A stretch of DNA of 64,000 bases from Herbihabitans rhizosphaerae (GCF_004216555.1 NZ_SGWQ01000013.1:1-64000), one strand, 5' to 3'; counted from the first letter of the stretch, positions 26,408 through 35,033 are shown. Notes: generated by a model from the sequence alone, not told the origin. Numbers and translations are program-made.

Positions 26408-27625
26408 TCACAGCGTGCGAACTCTGGCGAACACGACCAGCGGGGCGAGTGCGGCGACCCCGGCCACCACGGCCAGCAGCACGTACCCGCCGCCGGCGAA
26501 CAGCGGGCCGGCGGACAGGCTCGCGAACGCCGCCGAGCCCCACACGACCGCGTCCACCGTGCCCTGCAGCCGGGTGCGCTCCGCCTCCGGCAGGTCACGG
26601 GCCAGCAGGCTGCTGCCGCCCACGAACGCGAGGTTCCAGCCGTAGCCGAGCAGGAACAGGGCCAGTGGCAGGCCGGTCGCGTGCGCGGTGGGCGCGGTGA
26701 CGCAGGTGACCGCGGCGAGGATCAGCGTGCCGATGCCGAGATAGATCGTGACCCGGCCGCCCCACCGGTCGGCGATCTTCCCGGACAGCGGCGCCAGCGC
26801 GAACATGCCGACCATGTGCGCGGCGATCACCCAGCCGACCACGTCGAGCCCGTGGCCGTGATCATGCAGCTGCACCGGGGTCATGGTCATCACCGCGACC
26901 ATCGCCACGTGCGCGGCCACCATCGCCGACAGCGGCGCCAGCACGGCCGGCCTGCGCAGCGCGGACAGGACCATCGATGGCGACTTCCGCTCGACCGGCG
27001 CGACCGCCTCGCCGCGCGGCAGCACGAACGTCGCGCCGACCGCGAGCAGGACGATCACCGTGGTCACCGCGATCGGGCCGGACAGCTCCGGCAGGCCGAG
27101 CCAGCGCGCGACCGACGCGCCGGGCGCGATCAGCGCCGGCCCGGCGATCGCGCCGACGGTGCCGGCCCACACGATCACCGACAGCCCGAAACCCTTGCGC
27201 GCCAACGGATACAGGTCAGCGGCGACGTACCTGGCCAGCTGTGCGCCGGCGTTGCCGATACCGAGCAGCACCATGCCGACGAGCAGCAGCGGCAGCACCC
27301 CGGACACCGCGGCGAGGAACGCGATGACACCGCCGAGCGCGCCGAGTCCGTACATCAGGGACAACGCGGACCGCTTGCCGAGTCGGGCCATCAGCGTGCC
27401 GGCGAGCAGCGATCCGGTCGCCGTGCCGAGCACGTTGGCCGCCGCCGGCAGGCCGCTCCAGCCCGCCCCGCCGATCTCGGAGGCGATCAGCGTCGCCGCC
27501 GTACTCGCCCCGACGATGGCCGTCGTCTTCGCCGCCACGCCGACGAACAGCGCGATCATCGCCCGCCGGCGCGTTCTCGCGTCGGTCTCCGCCTCCGTGC
27601 CCGTCTCCGTCACGATCACGGACAC
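26408..27625 (-). CDS. MFS transporter, 12 helices
   Basis: A 405-residue major-facilitator protein with alternating hydrophobic segments throughout. The loop 2-3 signature is GTLMARLGKRSALSLMYGLGALGG and the second-half repeat is APLSGKIADRWGGRVTIYLGIG. Acidic and Thr-rich N-terminal tail. Probably an efflux carrier; the substrate is unknown. Start is GTG at 27625 with a weak ribosome site. It follows the next MFS gene by 27 bp on the same strand, so two different exporters appear co-transcribed. Confidence 0.85.
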   Translation of the reverse strand: MSVIVTETGTEAETDARTRRRAMIALFVGVAAKTTAIVGASTAATLIASEIGGAGWSGLPAAANVLGTATGSLLAGTLMARLGKRSALSLMYGLGALGGVIAFLAAVSGVLPLLLVGMVLLGIGNAGAQLARYVAADLYPLARKGFGLSVIVWAGTVGAIAGPALIAPGASVARWLGLPELSGPIAVTTVIVLLAVGATFVLPRGEAVAPVERKSPSMVLSALRRPAVLAPLSAMVAAHVAMVAVMTMTPVQLHDHGHGLDVVGWVIAAHMVGMFALAPLSGKIADRWGGRVTIYLGIGTLILAAVTCVTAPTAHATGLPLALFLLGYGWNLAFVGGSSLLARDLPEAERTRLQGTVDAVVWGSAAFASLSAGPLFAGGGYVLLAVVAGVAALAPLVVFARVRTL

Positions 27626-27652
27626 TAACCCGATCGGGTGACAAATCCCGAG

Positions 27653-29053
27653 TCAGTTGGCCAGGCTCGGCGCGGCGACGCGGGCCGGCTCGCGGCTGAG
27701 GCCGACCAGTGCCGCCCCGACCAGGGTGAGCGCGGCGGCGACCACCGCGGCGAAGGTCATGCCGACGGCGTACTCGTGCGGCGCGCTTCCGGTGGCCGGC
27801 GCGAGCGCGATCACCGCGGCGGTCAGCGCGAACCCGACGCACGAGCCCACGTAGCGGGCGGTGTTGTTGGCGCCGGAGCCCATCGCCACGCTGCTCGCCG
27901 GCACGCTCTGCACGGCGAGCGTGCCGAGTGCCGCGTTGGTCAGCCCGTACCCGGCGCCGGCGATCACGAAGCCGGGCAGCAGCCGCACCCAGTCGGAGTG
28001 TTCGGTGAAGCCGATCATGGCCAGTTCGCCGGCGCCACACAGCGCCAGCCCGACGGCGAGCCGGATCCGCGCGCTGATCCTCTGAACGCGGCCCGATCGC
28101 AGTGCGACCACGGTGGACAGGCCCGCCCAGATTCCGATCACCAGCGCGCTGCCGACCGGGGTGAGACCGAGCGCGATCTGCATCGCGGTGGGCGTGTAGC
28201 TGATGAACCCGATCACCGCGATTCCGTTGAACAGCGCGCCGAGTGTGGCGGCCCGGAACAGTGGCCGGCGCAGCAGCGCCAGGTCCAGCATCGGCTCCGC
28301 GACCCGCCTCTCCACCACCACGAAAACGGCGATCAGCAGCACCGCGGCGATCAGCAGGACGATCACGGCCGGCTGCCCCCAGCCGGCCCGCGCCTGCGTC
28401 AGCGCGGTGACCAGCAGCCCGACTCCGACGGCGAAGGTCAGCGCGCCCGGCAGGTCGAGCCGCCGCGGTACGTCGCTGCGGGACTCGTCCACGCCGAGCC
28501 GGCCGGCGATCGCCAGCGCCGCGGCGGCCACCGCGACCAACCAGAACGCGACGCGCCAACTCACCAGCTCGGTCAGCGCCGCCGCGATCAGCGGGCCGAT
28601 GGCGGTGCCGGCGCCCACCATCGCGCCCCACAGGCCGGTCGCCCGCGCGCGAGCCGGTCCGGTGGGGAACGCGTGGCCGACGAGTCCGAGACCGGCGGCC
28701 ATCACCGCGGCACTCGCCCCGCCCTGCAGCACCCGCCCGATCACGAAAACAGCGGTGTCCTGGGCCAGCGCACAGATCACGCTGGACAGCGCGAACGCGG
28801 CGGCGCCGATCACGAACACGCGCCGGCGGCCGTGGTCGTCGGCCAGGCTCCCGGCGACCAGCAGCACGGTGGACAGGCCCAGGCTGATGCCGCCGATGAT
28901 CCAGGTGGTGCCGACCGCGTTCGCACCGAGCGAGGCGGCCGTGTCCGGCACGATCACCAATGCCATCGCGAAGTTGGCCAGTACCAAGAAAGTCGACGCG
29001 CTGGACACGACGAGCGTGGACCGGGTCCGGTCCGATGTGGACGTCGTTGCCAC
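27653..29053 (-). CDS. MFS drug exporter (DHA2-like), divergent from HxlR regulator
   Basis: A 466-residue efflux protein of the EmrB/QacA-like group. The loop 2-3 motif is GSLADDHGRRRVFVIGAAAFALSS, motif C-like GAMVGAGTAIGPLIAAAL is in helix 5, and there are about 14 hydrophobic segments. The GTG at 29053 has CAGGGAG 6 bp upstream; the longer frame to 29428 would overlap the regulator. The HxlR gene is read divergently 86 bp away, with two inverted operator-like repeats between them, so the exporter is probably induced by an HxlR ligand. Confidence 0.87.
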   Translation of the reverse strand: MATTSTSDRTRSTLVVSSASTFLVLANFAMALVIVPDTAASLGANAVGTTWIIGGISLGLSTVLLVAGSLADDHGRRRVFVIGAAAFALSSVICALAQDTAVFVIGRVLQGGASAAVMAAGLGLVGHAFPTGPARARATGLWGAMVGAGTAIGPLIAAALTELVSWRVAFWLVAVAAAALAIAGRLGVDESRSDVPRRLDLPGALTFAVGVGLLVTALTQARAGWGQPAVIVLLIAAVLLIAVFVVVERRVAEPMLDLALLRRPLFRAATLGALFNGIAVIGFISYTPTAMQIALGLTPVGSALVIGIWAGLSTVVALRSGRVQRISARIRLAVGLALCGAGELAMIGFTEHSDWVRLLPGFVIAGAGYGLTNAALGTLAVQSVPASSVAMGSGANNTARYVGSCVGFALTAAVIALAPATGSAPHEYAVGMTFAAVVAAALTLVGAALVGLSREPARVAAPSLAN

Positions 29054-29066
29054 CGCGACTCCCTGA

Positions 29067-29120
29067 GTTCGTTCATTGAATCCAGGGTCACGGTAGCAGC
29101 GTCGGTTCAATGAATGAACC
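29067..29120. promoter_or_regulatory. Paired HxlR-type operators in divergent promoter
   Basis: GTTCGTTCATTGAATCC (29067-29083) and GGTTCAATGAATGAACC (29104-29120) are inverted copies of each other, differing at a few positions. Each is itself nearly palindromic around TTCATTGAA. They sit between the exporter (29053) and regulator (29140) starts with centres about 37 bp apart. Confidence 0.7.
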
Positions 29121-29139
29121 CAGTGATATCGTGAGTGAC

Positions 29140-29661
29140 ATGGGTCTCGGAAAGGGGTACGCCACCCAGGAGTGCGCCATGGCCAAGGCGCTCGAGCTGA
29201 TCGGCGAGCGCTGGACGCTGCTGATCGTCCGGGACGCCTTCTTCGGCGTGCGCCGGTACAACGACTTCCTGCGGCGCCTCGATCTTCCGCGCGCGGTGCT
29301 CGCCGAGCGGCTGCAGGCCCTGGTCGAGCACGGCGTCTTCGACCGGCTGCCGGACCCGAACCACTCGACTCGCAGCGAGTATTCCTTGACGCCGCAAGGG
29401 ATCGCGCTGTGGCCGGTGGTCTACTCACTGGCCAGGTGGGGCGAGCGGCACATGGACCCCAAGGGCGCCACCCGGTTCTACTTCCACGTCGAGTGCGGCA
29501 AGCGGATCGACGCGAACGGGCTGTGCGGCGAATGCGGCCGGTGGGTGCCGCCCACCGAACTCGAGGCGCGGCCCAACCCGCGGCGCGCCTACACCCGCAC
29601 CGACCCGGTCAGCCTCGCGCTGCGCAAGCCGCACCGCCTCCTGGAACCGCTGCTTCCCTGA
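29140..29661 (+). CDS. HxlR-family winged-helix regulator
   Basis: About 173 residues. The HxlR wHTH is clear: CAMAKALELIGERWTLLIVRDAFFGVRRYNDF (residues 12-43), then LAERLQALVEHGVFDR and the wing YSLTPQGIALWPVVYSLARWGERH. The C-terminus has a Cys cluster (VECGKRIDANGLCGECGRW), possibly a small zinc ribbon or thiol sensor. ATG at 29140 is preferred because family members begin MGLGKGY; an in-frame ATG at 29110 lies inside the operator repeat. It probably represses itself and the divergent MFS gene. Confidence 0.88.
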   Translation: MGLGKGYATQECAMAKALELIGERWTLLIVRDAFFGVRRYNDFLRRLDLPRAVLAERLQALVEHGVFDRLPDPNHSTRSEYSLTPQGIALWPVVYSLARWGERHMDPKGATRFYFHVECGKRIDANGLCGECGRWVPPTELEARPNPRRAYTRTDPVSLALRKPHRLLEPLLP

Positions 29662-29780
29662 GCACGCACCGAAATCGCGTGCCACTACGTATTGCTTCGC
29701 GGTTTTCGACCGCTGATGCTGAGTAGTGGTCACGCCCCGAACCCTGCCGGTGGCGGACCGTTCTCAGCGAGGGAGAAACC

Positions 29781-30953
29781 ATGAAGTCGATCAGGCGGCG
29801 GATGCTGTGCCTCGGCGCGGCCACCGCCACCGCGTTCACCGTGCTCGGAACCGGGTCGGCCCAGGCGGCCGTGCCGGGCGTGTACATCGTCGGCTTATCG
29901 GGCACCGGACAGACGGCCGAGACACTGGCCGGCCGCTACGGCGGCGACGTCCGCCAAGTGTACTCGGCCGCGCTGCGCGGATTCTCGGTCAGCATGTCCG
30001 ACGAGCAGGCCAGGCGGCTCGCGGCCGACCCCGGCGTGGAGTTCGTGCAGCGGTCGACCCTGGTGCGCGGCGACGGGTACGGCGCCGGCCGGGCGGCCGG
30101 TGAGCGGCCGAAGCCGCCGTCGTGGGGGCTGGACGTCATCGACGGCAAGCGTGACGGCGTCTACACGTACCCGAACGGCGGCACCGGTGTCACCGTGTAC
30201 AACCTGGACACCGAGCTGAACCTGGATCACGTGTCGTTCGAAGGCCGCGCGACGTCCGGGTACGACTTCGTCGACGACGACGCGAACGTCAACGACTGCA
30301 AGGCATCGTCGGACAGCGGGCACGGCACGTTCACCGGCGGCGTGTCCTCCAGCGAGGACTACGGCGTGGCCAAGGACGACAAGATCGTCGGCGTCAAGAT
30401 ACTGAGCTGCCAGGGCAGCGGGTCGAACGAGATGGTGATCGCCGGCATCGACTGGGTGGTGCGGAACGCCGCCAAGCCCGCCGTGATCAACGCGAGCTGG
30501 GGCGGCCCCGGAAACACCGCGATCGACCGTGCGGTGTCCAACGCCGTGCGGAGCGGGATCACGTTCGTCGCCACGGCGGGCAGCTCCGACTCCGACGCCT
30601 GCCAGTTCAGTCCCGGCCGGCTGCCCGAGGTGATCACGGTCGCCGCGACCGACGATCAACTCGCCGAGACCGGTCCGTCCAACCACGGCAGCTGCGTCGA
30701 CCTGTACGCGCCGGGTGCCAACATCGTGTCCACGAGCAACTCGGACAACCAGGGCAGCAAGATCATGAGCGGCACCTCGCCGGCCACCGCGCACGTCACC
30801 GGCGCCGCGGCGATCTACCTGTCCGCGCACCCCGACGCCACGCCCCAACAGGTCCGCGACGCGCTGGTGAACAACGCCAGCGACGGCTGGGTGCTGAACC
30901 CCGGTCCCGGCTCCCCCAACAAGTTCCTCAACGTCAGCAAGCTCGGCGAGTAA
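29781..30953 (+). CDS. Secreted S8 (subtilase/proteinase K-like) serine protease with altered oxyanion residue
   Basis: A 390-residue preproprotein. Signal peptide MKSIRRRMLCLGAATATAFT...GSAQA, I9 inhibitor propeptide (VPGVYIVGLSG to VEFVQRSTLV, ~30-95), then a proteinase-K-like catalytic domain. The catalytic Asp is in VYNLDTELNLDH, the His in SDSGHGTFTGGV and the Ser in MSGTSPATAHVTGAAA. The oxyanion-hole Asn, normally in the AAGN motif, is replaced: the sequence reads FVATAGSSDSDACQFSP (residue ~267). Cys positions fit the family disulfides. GGGAG precedes the ATG. Either an enzyme with reduced or changed activity, or a pseudo-protease. Monocistronic. Confidence 0.88.
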   Translation: MKSIRRRMLCLGAATATAFTVLGTGSAQAAVPGVYIVGLSGTGQTAETLAGRYGGDVRQVYSAALRGFSVSMSDEQARRLAADPGVEFVQRSTLVRGDGYGAGRAAGERPKPPSWGLDVIDGKRDGVYTYPNGGTGVTVYNLDTELNLDHVSFEGRATSGYDFVDDDANVNDCKASSDSGHGTFTGGVSSSEDYGVAKDDKIVGVKILSCQGSGSNEMVIAGIDWVVRNAAKPAVINASWGGPGNTAIDRAVSNAVRSGITFVATAGSSDSDACQFSPGRLPEVITVAATDDQLAETGPSNHGSCVDLYAPGANIVSTSNSDNQGSKIMSGTSPATAHVTGAAAIYLSAHPDATPQQVRDALVNNASDGWVLNPGPGSPNKFLNVSKLGE

Positions 30954-31019
30954 GCCGGCCGACGGTCGGTCCGTCTGGGCTGTCGAGCCACACACGCTGC
31001 TCGTCGTCCGGGGTGACGG

Positions 31020-31143
31020 TGAGGCCGAAGCGGTCCCATGTGATCCAGCAGTACGCGGCGGCATACCAGCGGCTCCTGGCTGCTGCGGAAGAGCCCGATG
31101 AAGCCCGGAAACTCGTTGCTAGGGTGGCAAAGCAGTACCGATG
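31020..31143 (+). pseudogene. Possible C-terminal remnant of an Scr1-type XRE regulator
   Basis: Immediately upstream of the DUF397 gene the frame encodes HVIQQYAAAYQRLLAAAEEPDEARKLVARVAKQYR then stops at 31143. This resembles the closing helix of DUF5753/Scr1 regulators, which usually precede DUF397 genes. There is no HTH domain upstream, only the end of the protease gene. Weakly supported by resemblance and position. Confidence 0.3.
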
Positions 31144-31168
31144 AAAGATCAAACGAGAGAAGGCAATC

Positions 31169-31357
31169 GTGGGCACGATCGACCTGAACGACCTGCGGTG
31201 GCGCACGAGTTCCTTCACCGGAGGCGACAGCGGCAACTGCGTCGAGGCGGCCTGGCCGGGTGGCGGTGCCGCCATTCGCGACTCCAAGAACCGGGACGGC
31301 GGCACGCTCTTGCTGACGAGCACCGCGTGGGACGCGTTCCGCGCCAACCTCGGCTGA
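31169..31357 (+). CDS. DUF397 small protein
   Basis: 62 residues with the DUF397 pattern: LRWRTSSFTGGDSGNCVEAAW, AIRDSKNRDGGTLLLTSTAWDAFRANL. DUF397 proteins partner Scr1-type XRE regulators and are thought to be released or bound as co-factors, in a toxin-antitoxin-like or developmental switch. GTG start at 31169 with GAGAAGG upstream. Here the regulator is missing except for a possible remnant, so this copy is an orphan. Confidence 0.8.
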   Translation: MGTIDLNDLRWRTSSFTGGDSGNCVEAAWPGGGAAIRDSKNRDGGTLLLTSTAWDAFRANLG

Positions 31358-31393
31358 CCTGGCGCGCTCGTCGGCGCGGGGCACAATTGGGCC

Positions 31394-31630
31394 ATGACTT
31401 CCGGATCCGAGAACACGCCAGTACCCGAGGGCGACTACACCGAGTCGGGGGTGCCCACCTTCGACTACGTGCGGGACCAGATCGAGGGCCGTGCCGCCAC
31501 GTCGACGGGCGCCGCCGAGCTGCCGACCGAGGCGGCCACGGCCGAGGCACTCGACGAGCAGATGGCCGAGCGTGAGAAGGCCGGCCGCGACAAGCTGGAG
31601 GAGATCCGCCGGTCCATGCGGGAGCGCTGA
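31394..31630 (+). CDS. Small acidic hypothetical protein
   Basis: 78 residues, highly charged. An unstructured N-terminus (SGSENTPVPEGDYTESGVPTFDYVRDQIEGR) leads into a predicted helix (TAEALDEQMAEREKAGRDKLEEIRRSMRER). No catalytic motif, signal or membrane segment. Similar short proteins occur in actinomycetes, but no function is known to me. ATG start; ends just before the convergent RibD-like gene. Confidence 0.65.
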   Translation: MTSGSENTPVPEGDYTESGVPTFDYVRDQIEGRAATSTGAAELPTEAATAEALDEQMAEREKAGRDKLEEIRRSMRER

Positions 31631-31638
31631 CCCGCGAC

Positions 31639-32259
31639 CTACCGCAGGTCGGTGACGCCGTCGTAGTCGCCGACCTCGGCGGCGCCGGTGACCTCGTACT
31701 CGAGGACCAGCAGACCGCGCGCGGTGGCGTCGTGCCGGACGAGTCGCAGGCCGGTCGCCGTGGCGGGGTGAGTCAACAGCCGGCGGCCCGATCCGAGCAC
31801 GGTGGGCGCGACGACGAGCCGGAGCGTGTCGACGAGCCCGGCGGACAGCAGCGCGCCGCCGAGCCGGGCGCTGCCGTGCACCTGCAACTCGCGTCCCGGC
31901 CGCGCCTTCAGTTCGCGGACCGCCGGCTCGCCGCGCAACACCGTGGTCGGCGCCCAGTCCCCCGCCTCGATCGTGTTGGACACGACGTACTTCGGCAGCA
32001 CGTTCATCCGCTCGGTGAACGGGTCGCCGGGATCGGTGATCGCCGGCCAGTCGCGCGCGAACGCGGTGTACGTCCGCCGGCCGAGCAGCAGGCCGTCGGC
32101 GAGGTCGAGCCACTCGGAGGCGCACCGTATGAACGCCTCGTCCATGTGCGGCACGAGCCAGCCGCCCAGGGTGAAGCCGTCGCTCGTGTCCTCTGTGGAC
32201 GATCCCGGCCCTTGGCTCACGCCGTCCAGGGTGACGAATTCCGTCAGGGCGATCTTCAT
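31639..32259 (-). CDS. RibD C-terminal/dihydrofolate reductase-fold protein
   Basis: A 206-residue DHFR-like oxidoreductase: MKIALTEFVTLDGVSQGPG at the N-terminus, LLLGRRTYTAFARDWP, KYVVSNTI, and the cofactor-side LQVHGSARLGGALLSAGLVDTLRLVVAPTVLGSGRRLL. Proteins of this YyaP/RibD_C group are NADPH reductases of unknown substrate and often follow ArsR-SRPBCC pairs, as here. Last gene of a three-gene operon with 4-bp overlaps at each junction. Confidence 0.85.
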   Translation of the reverse strand: MKIALTEFVTLDGVSQGPGSSTEDTSDGFTLGGWLVPHMDEAFIRCASEWLDLADGLLLGRRTYTAFARDWPAITDPGDPFTERMNVLPKYVVSNTIEAGDWAPTTVLRGEPAVRELKARPGRELQVHGSARLGGALLSAGLVDTLRLVVAPTVLGSGRRLLTHPATATGLRLVRHDATARGLLVLEYEVTGAAEVGDYDGVTDLR

Positions 32260-32720
32260 CCTTCGACCAGCTTGGTGAGTTGATCGGCGGCGGAGCCCCA
32301 GCCCTCGGCGAACCCCATCTCGGCGTGCCGCGCGCGGGCGGACGGATCACCGTGGCGCACGACGATCCGGTAGTCGGTCCCGTCCGGGTGATCTTTCAGC
32401 AGCACCTCGGCGGTCATCGAGAGCGGCGCCGGGCTCGCCGGACGCCACCCGCTGTCGACCGCGTTGGTAAACACGATCCGCTCGAATTCGTCCACCACAA
32501 GGAAACACGCGTCCATGTGCGGAACGAACGCCTCGCCGTCGTCGCTCATCAGCGTGACCAGCCCGCCGCCGGGCCGAGCGTCGAGCCGCTCGACGTGACA
32601 GCGCGTCGGCGCGGGGATCCACCACCGCGCCAGGTTCGCCGGATCCGTCCACGCGTCCCACACCGCCTTGCGAGGCGCGCGAATGACGCGGTCGATACCA
32701 AGATCGAGATCAGGATTCAC
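32256..32720 (-). CDS. SRPBCC (AHSA1/START-like) protein
   Basis: 154 residues with the AHSA1 pattern: IDRVIRAPRKAVWDAWTDPANLARWWIP at the N-terminus, RPGGGLVTLMSDDG, ERIVFTNAVDSGWRP and AEGWGSAADQLTKLVEG at the C-terminus. This fold makes a deep hydrophobic pocket for a ligand. It overlaps the ArsR stop and the RibD start by 4 bp, so the three are one translational unit; ArsR-SRPBCC pairs are widespread, with ligands generally unknown. Confidence 0.87.
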   Translation of the reverse strand: MNPDLDLGIDRVIRAPRKAVWDAWTDPANLARWWIPAPTRCHVERLDARPGGGLVTLMSDDGEAFVPHMDACFLVVDEFERIVFTNAVDSGWRPASPAPLSMTAEVLLKDHPDGTDYRIVVRHGDPSARARHAEMGFAEGWGSAADQLTKLVEG

Positions 32721-33052
32721 TTCTTCTCCTCAGGATTCGTCACGAACTTCTCCAGGCGATCGGTGCGGTCCGACCAGATGCGCCGCTGCTCGGCGAGCCA
32801 GTCCTCGACGAGCGCGAATCGCTCCCGGTTCAGCTCACACGTGCGCACCCGCCCGGACTTCGCCGTGCGGATCAGCCCGTTCGACTCGAGCACCCGCACG
32901 TGCTTCATGAACGACGGCAACGTCATCGGCGCGTCCTTGGCGAGATCACCGACACTCGCCGGCCCGCGACCCAGCCGCTGAATCACGGCCCGCCGCGTCG
33001 GGTCCGCGAACGCCACGAACATCCCGTCGAGCACCGCCGAATACTGAGCCAT
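32717..33052 (-). CDS. ArsR-family winged-helix repressor
   Basis: 111 residues: VFVAFADPTRRAVIQRLGRG opening typical of ArsR partners of SRPBCC proteins, recognition helix in APMTLPSFMKHVRVLESNGLI and wing RTAKSGRVRTCELN. No metal-binding Cys motif, so it probably senses an organic ligand or protein. It is the first gene of the ArsR-SRPBCC-RibD operon, with a perfect palindrome about 23 bp upstream of its ATG that is the likely autoregulatory operator. Confidence 0.9.
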   Translation of the reverse strand: MAQYSAVLDGMFVAFADPTRRAVIQRLGRGPASVGDLAKDAPMTLPSFMKHVRVLESNGLIRTAKSGRVRTCELNRERFALVEDWLAEQRRIWSDRTDRLEKFVTNPEEKK

Positions 33053-33074
33053 GTGGCTAAGTATGGCCCGTCAG

Positions 33075-33100
33075 AACACTTAGCGCAAGGGCTAAGTGTT
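33075..33100. promoter_or_regulatory. Palindromic operator of the ArsR operon
   Basis: AACACTTAGC (33075-33084) and GCTAAGTGTT (33091-33100) form a perfect 10-bp inverted repeat with a 6-bp spacer; another CTAAG lies at 33057. It stands immediately upstream of the arsR start at 33052. Symmetry, length and position fit an ArsR dimer site. Confidence 0.75.
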
Positions 33101-33190
33101 GTCGAGCGGGCGCGGTCATGCTCGTCGTGCACGACCGTGATGCTCAGCCGGCCTTTCCGTTGGCCACCGGCCCGGTGCCATCCTCCGGAC

Positions 33191-34464
33191 ATGAGCATTC
33201 GTCTCGACATCAGACAGCGAATCGTCGCGTTGACAGGCGCCGCCGCGGTCGCGCTCGCGTCCGCGACCGTCGCCACCGCATCCGTCCCGACCCCGGCGAC
33301 CGGGCACGGCTGGACCGGAACCTGGGCGAGCGCCGCTCAGCATCCCGGCGCCGGTCCGTTCGAACCGGACTGGTCCACCGACGGGTTCGCCGACCAGTCC
33401 GTCCGCCAGGTGGTGCGCGTCAGCACCGGCGGCGCGGCCCTGCGCATCACCCTGTCGAACGTCTACGGAACGAAACCGTTGCGCCTGACCGGCGCGACGG
33501 TCGCGAAGACCAGCGACCAGGCCTCCGTCCGTCCGGATACCGTGCGCCCGCTGGCCTTCCACGGATCGCCGGCCACCGTCATTCCCGTCGGCCGGCAGGC
33601 CACCAGTGACGGACTCGGGTTCCCCGTCTCACCGCTGGAGCGGCTGACGGTGACGCTGTACTTCGCCGAGCCGACCGGTCCGGCGACGTTTCACCGGTTC
33701 GCCACGGCGGAGACCTACCGCGCGTCCGGCGATCGCCGGTACGACGCCGGCGGGGCGTTCAGCCTGACCGACACGAGCACGGCGTCGTACTTCCTCGCAG
33801 GCGTGGACGTGCTCGGGAAGCCGGGCCGGGCGCGGTCGTGGCCTTCGGCGATTCGATCACCGACGGCGTGGGCTCGTCCACGGGTACGGACAACCGCTAT
33901 CCCGACGAACTGGCCGAACGGCTCGCCGGCACCCACCGGCCGGCGAGCGTGGTCAACACCGGCATCGGCGGCAACCGGCTGCTGAACGGATCACCCTGCT
34001 TCGGTGACGCGGCCCTCGTCCGATTCCAGCGGGACGTGCTGGACCAGGCCCGCGCCCGAACCGCGATCGTCCTGCTCGGCATCAACGACATCGTGTCCAA
34101 CGACGTGGACACCTTCGGCTGCTTCGACCCGCGGCCGACCGTCACGGCCCAGCAGATCATCGACGGTCACCGGAAGATGATCAGGGCGGCGCACGCGCAC
34201 GGCATCAGAATGATCGGCGCGACCATCACTCCGTACGAGGGCTTCCAGTTCTACACCGCCCAGGGTGAGCGGCTTCGGCAAGAGGTGAACCGGTGGATCC
34301 GCACCAGCGGTGAGTACGACGCGGTGGTCGACTTCGACCGGGTCGTCGCCGATCCCAGCGCCCCTGGCCGCATCCGCGCCGAGTACGACAGCGGTGATCA
34401 CCTGCACCCCGGCGACGCCGGATACCGCGCCATGGCCCACGCCGTCGACCTGAAGACCCTCTGA
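33191..34464 (+). pseudogene. Secreted SGNH/GDSL hydrolase interrupted by one frameshift
   Basis: One gene in two frames. 33191 to about 33825 encodes a signal peptide (VALTGAAAVALASATVATASVP) and the N-terminal beta domain (TGTWASAAQHPG, VRQVVRVSTGGAALRITLSNVYG). The reading then shifts: from about 33832 the other frame gives AVVAFGDSITDGVG (catalytic Ser), NTGIGGNRLL, VLLGINDIV and DHLHPGDAGY (Asp/His). All SGNH blocks are intact once the shift is bridged. The shift falls in GGGCCGGGCGCGG, where one G appears missing, so it may be a true recent mutation or a sequencing error. The family includes secreted esterases and lipases. Confidence 0.8.
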
Positions 34465-34472
34465 GTCCGAGT

Positions 34473-35033
34473 TCAGTCGTGCAACTCGGCGACGTGCAGC
34501 CGGCGGCCGGCGGGCCAGGTCATCGTGGTGCCGCCGGTGAAGGTCACGTGCACGTCCCGGTTCTCCGGCTGCACACGCGCGACGTAGCCGACGGGCCCGA
34601 TCGTGCCGTGCAGCCTGACCCAGGTGCCGAGCTGGAGTTCGCCGGCGGCGACGGTGCCGGTGTTGTGCGCGATCGAGGCCGGCGCGAGCCGGGTGGTGGC
34701 CAGGCGCCAGAACCCGTAGCCCGCAACGGGAAGCAGGACGACACACGCTCCGCTGATCGCCGGGTAGACCGGCAGCAGGGCGATACCGGCGACGAGTCCC
34801 AGGAGCAGGCAGATCACGACGATGATCAGACCGGTGCTGACCGGCCGGTCGCCGGCCTGCACCCAGCCGGTGGTCCGGACCAATCCGTTTCCGAGGAGCC
34901 CACGTGGCCGGTGGGCGACCGCCGGATCGCCGCGGTCGTGCTCGCCGACGAGTTCGGTGTCCAGTACAGGGTCCATACCGGTGGGCTTGCGGAACATGTC
35001 GACCATCGGCTCGGGCTCGTCGCGTGCGCTCAC
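34473..35033 (-). CDS. Hypothetical membrane protein with C-terminal beta-rich domain
   Basis: 186 residues: a polar N-terminus, two membrane helices (LIIVVICLLLGLVAGIALLPV; AISGACVVLLPVAGYGFWRLA), then a C-terminal domain (GTVAAGELQLGTWVRLHGTIGPVGYVARVQPE...VHVTFTGGTTMTWPAGRRLHV) that looks like an NfeD-like or SH3-type small barrel. No family assigned. The GTG at 35033 has GGAGGAGGG directly upstream and overlaps the stop of the SNase-like gene (GTGA), so the two are translationally coupled. Convergent with the SGNH hydrolase. Confidence 0.7.
   Translation of the reverse strand: MSARDEPEPMVDMFRKPTGMDPVLDTELVGEHDRGDPAVAHRPRGLLGNGLVRTTGWVQAGDRPVSTGLIIVVICLLLGLVAGIALLPVYPAISGACVVLLPVAGYGFWRLATTRLAPASIAHNTGTVAAGELQLGTWVRLHGTIGPVGYVARVQPENRDVHVTFTGGTTMTWPAGRRLHVAELHD

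Noticed and set aside
27216-28631. Minus-strand 471-codon frame across the junction of the two MFS genes
   Set aside because: Out of frame with both transporters, Arg/Gly/Asp-rich with no hydrophobic segments.
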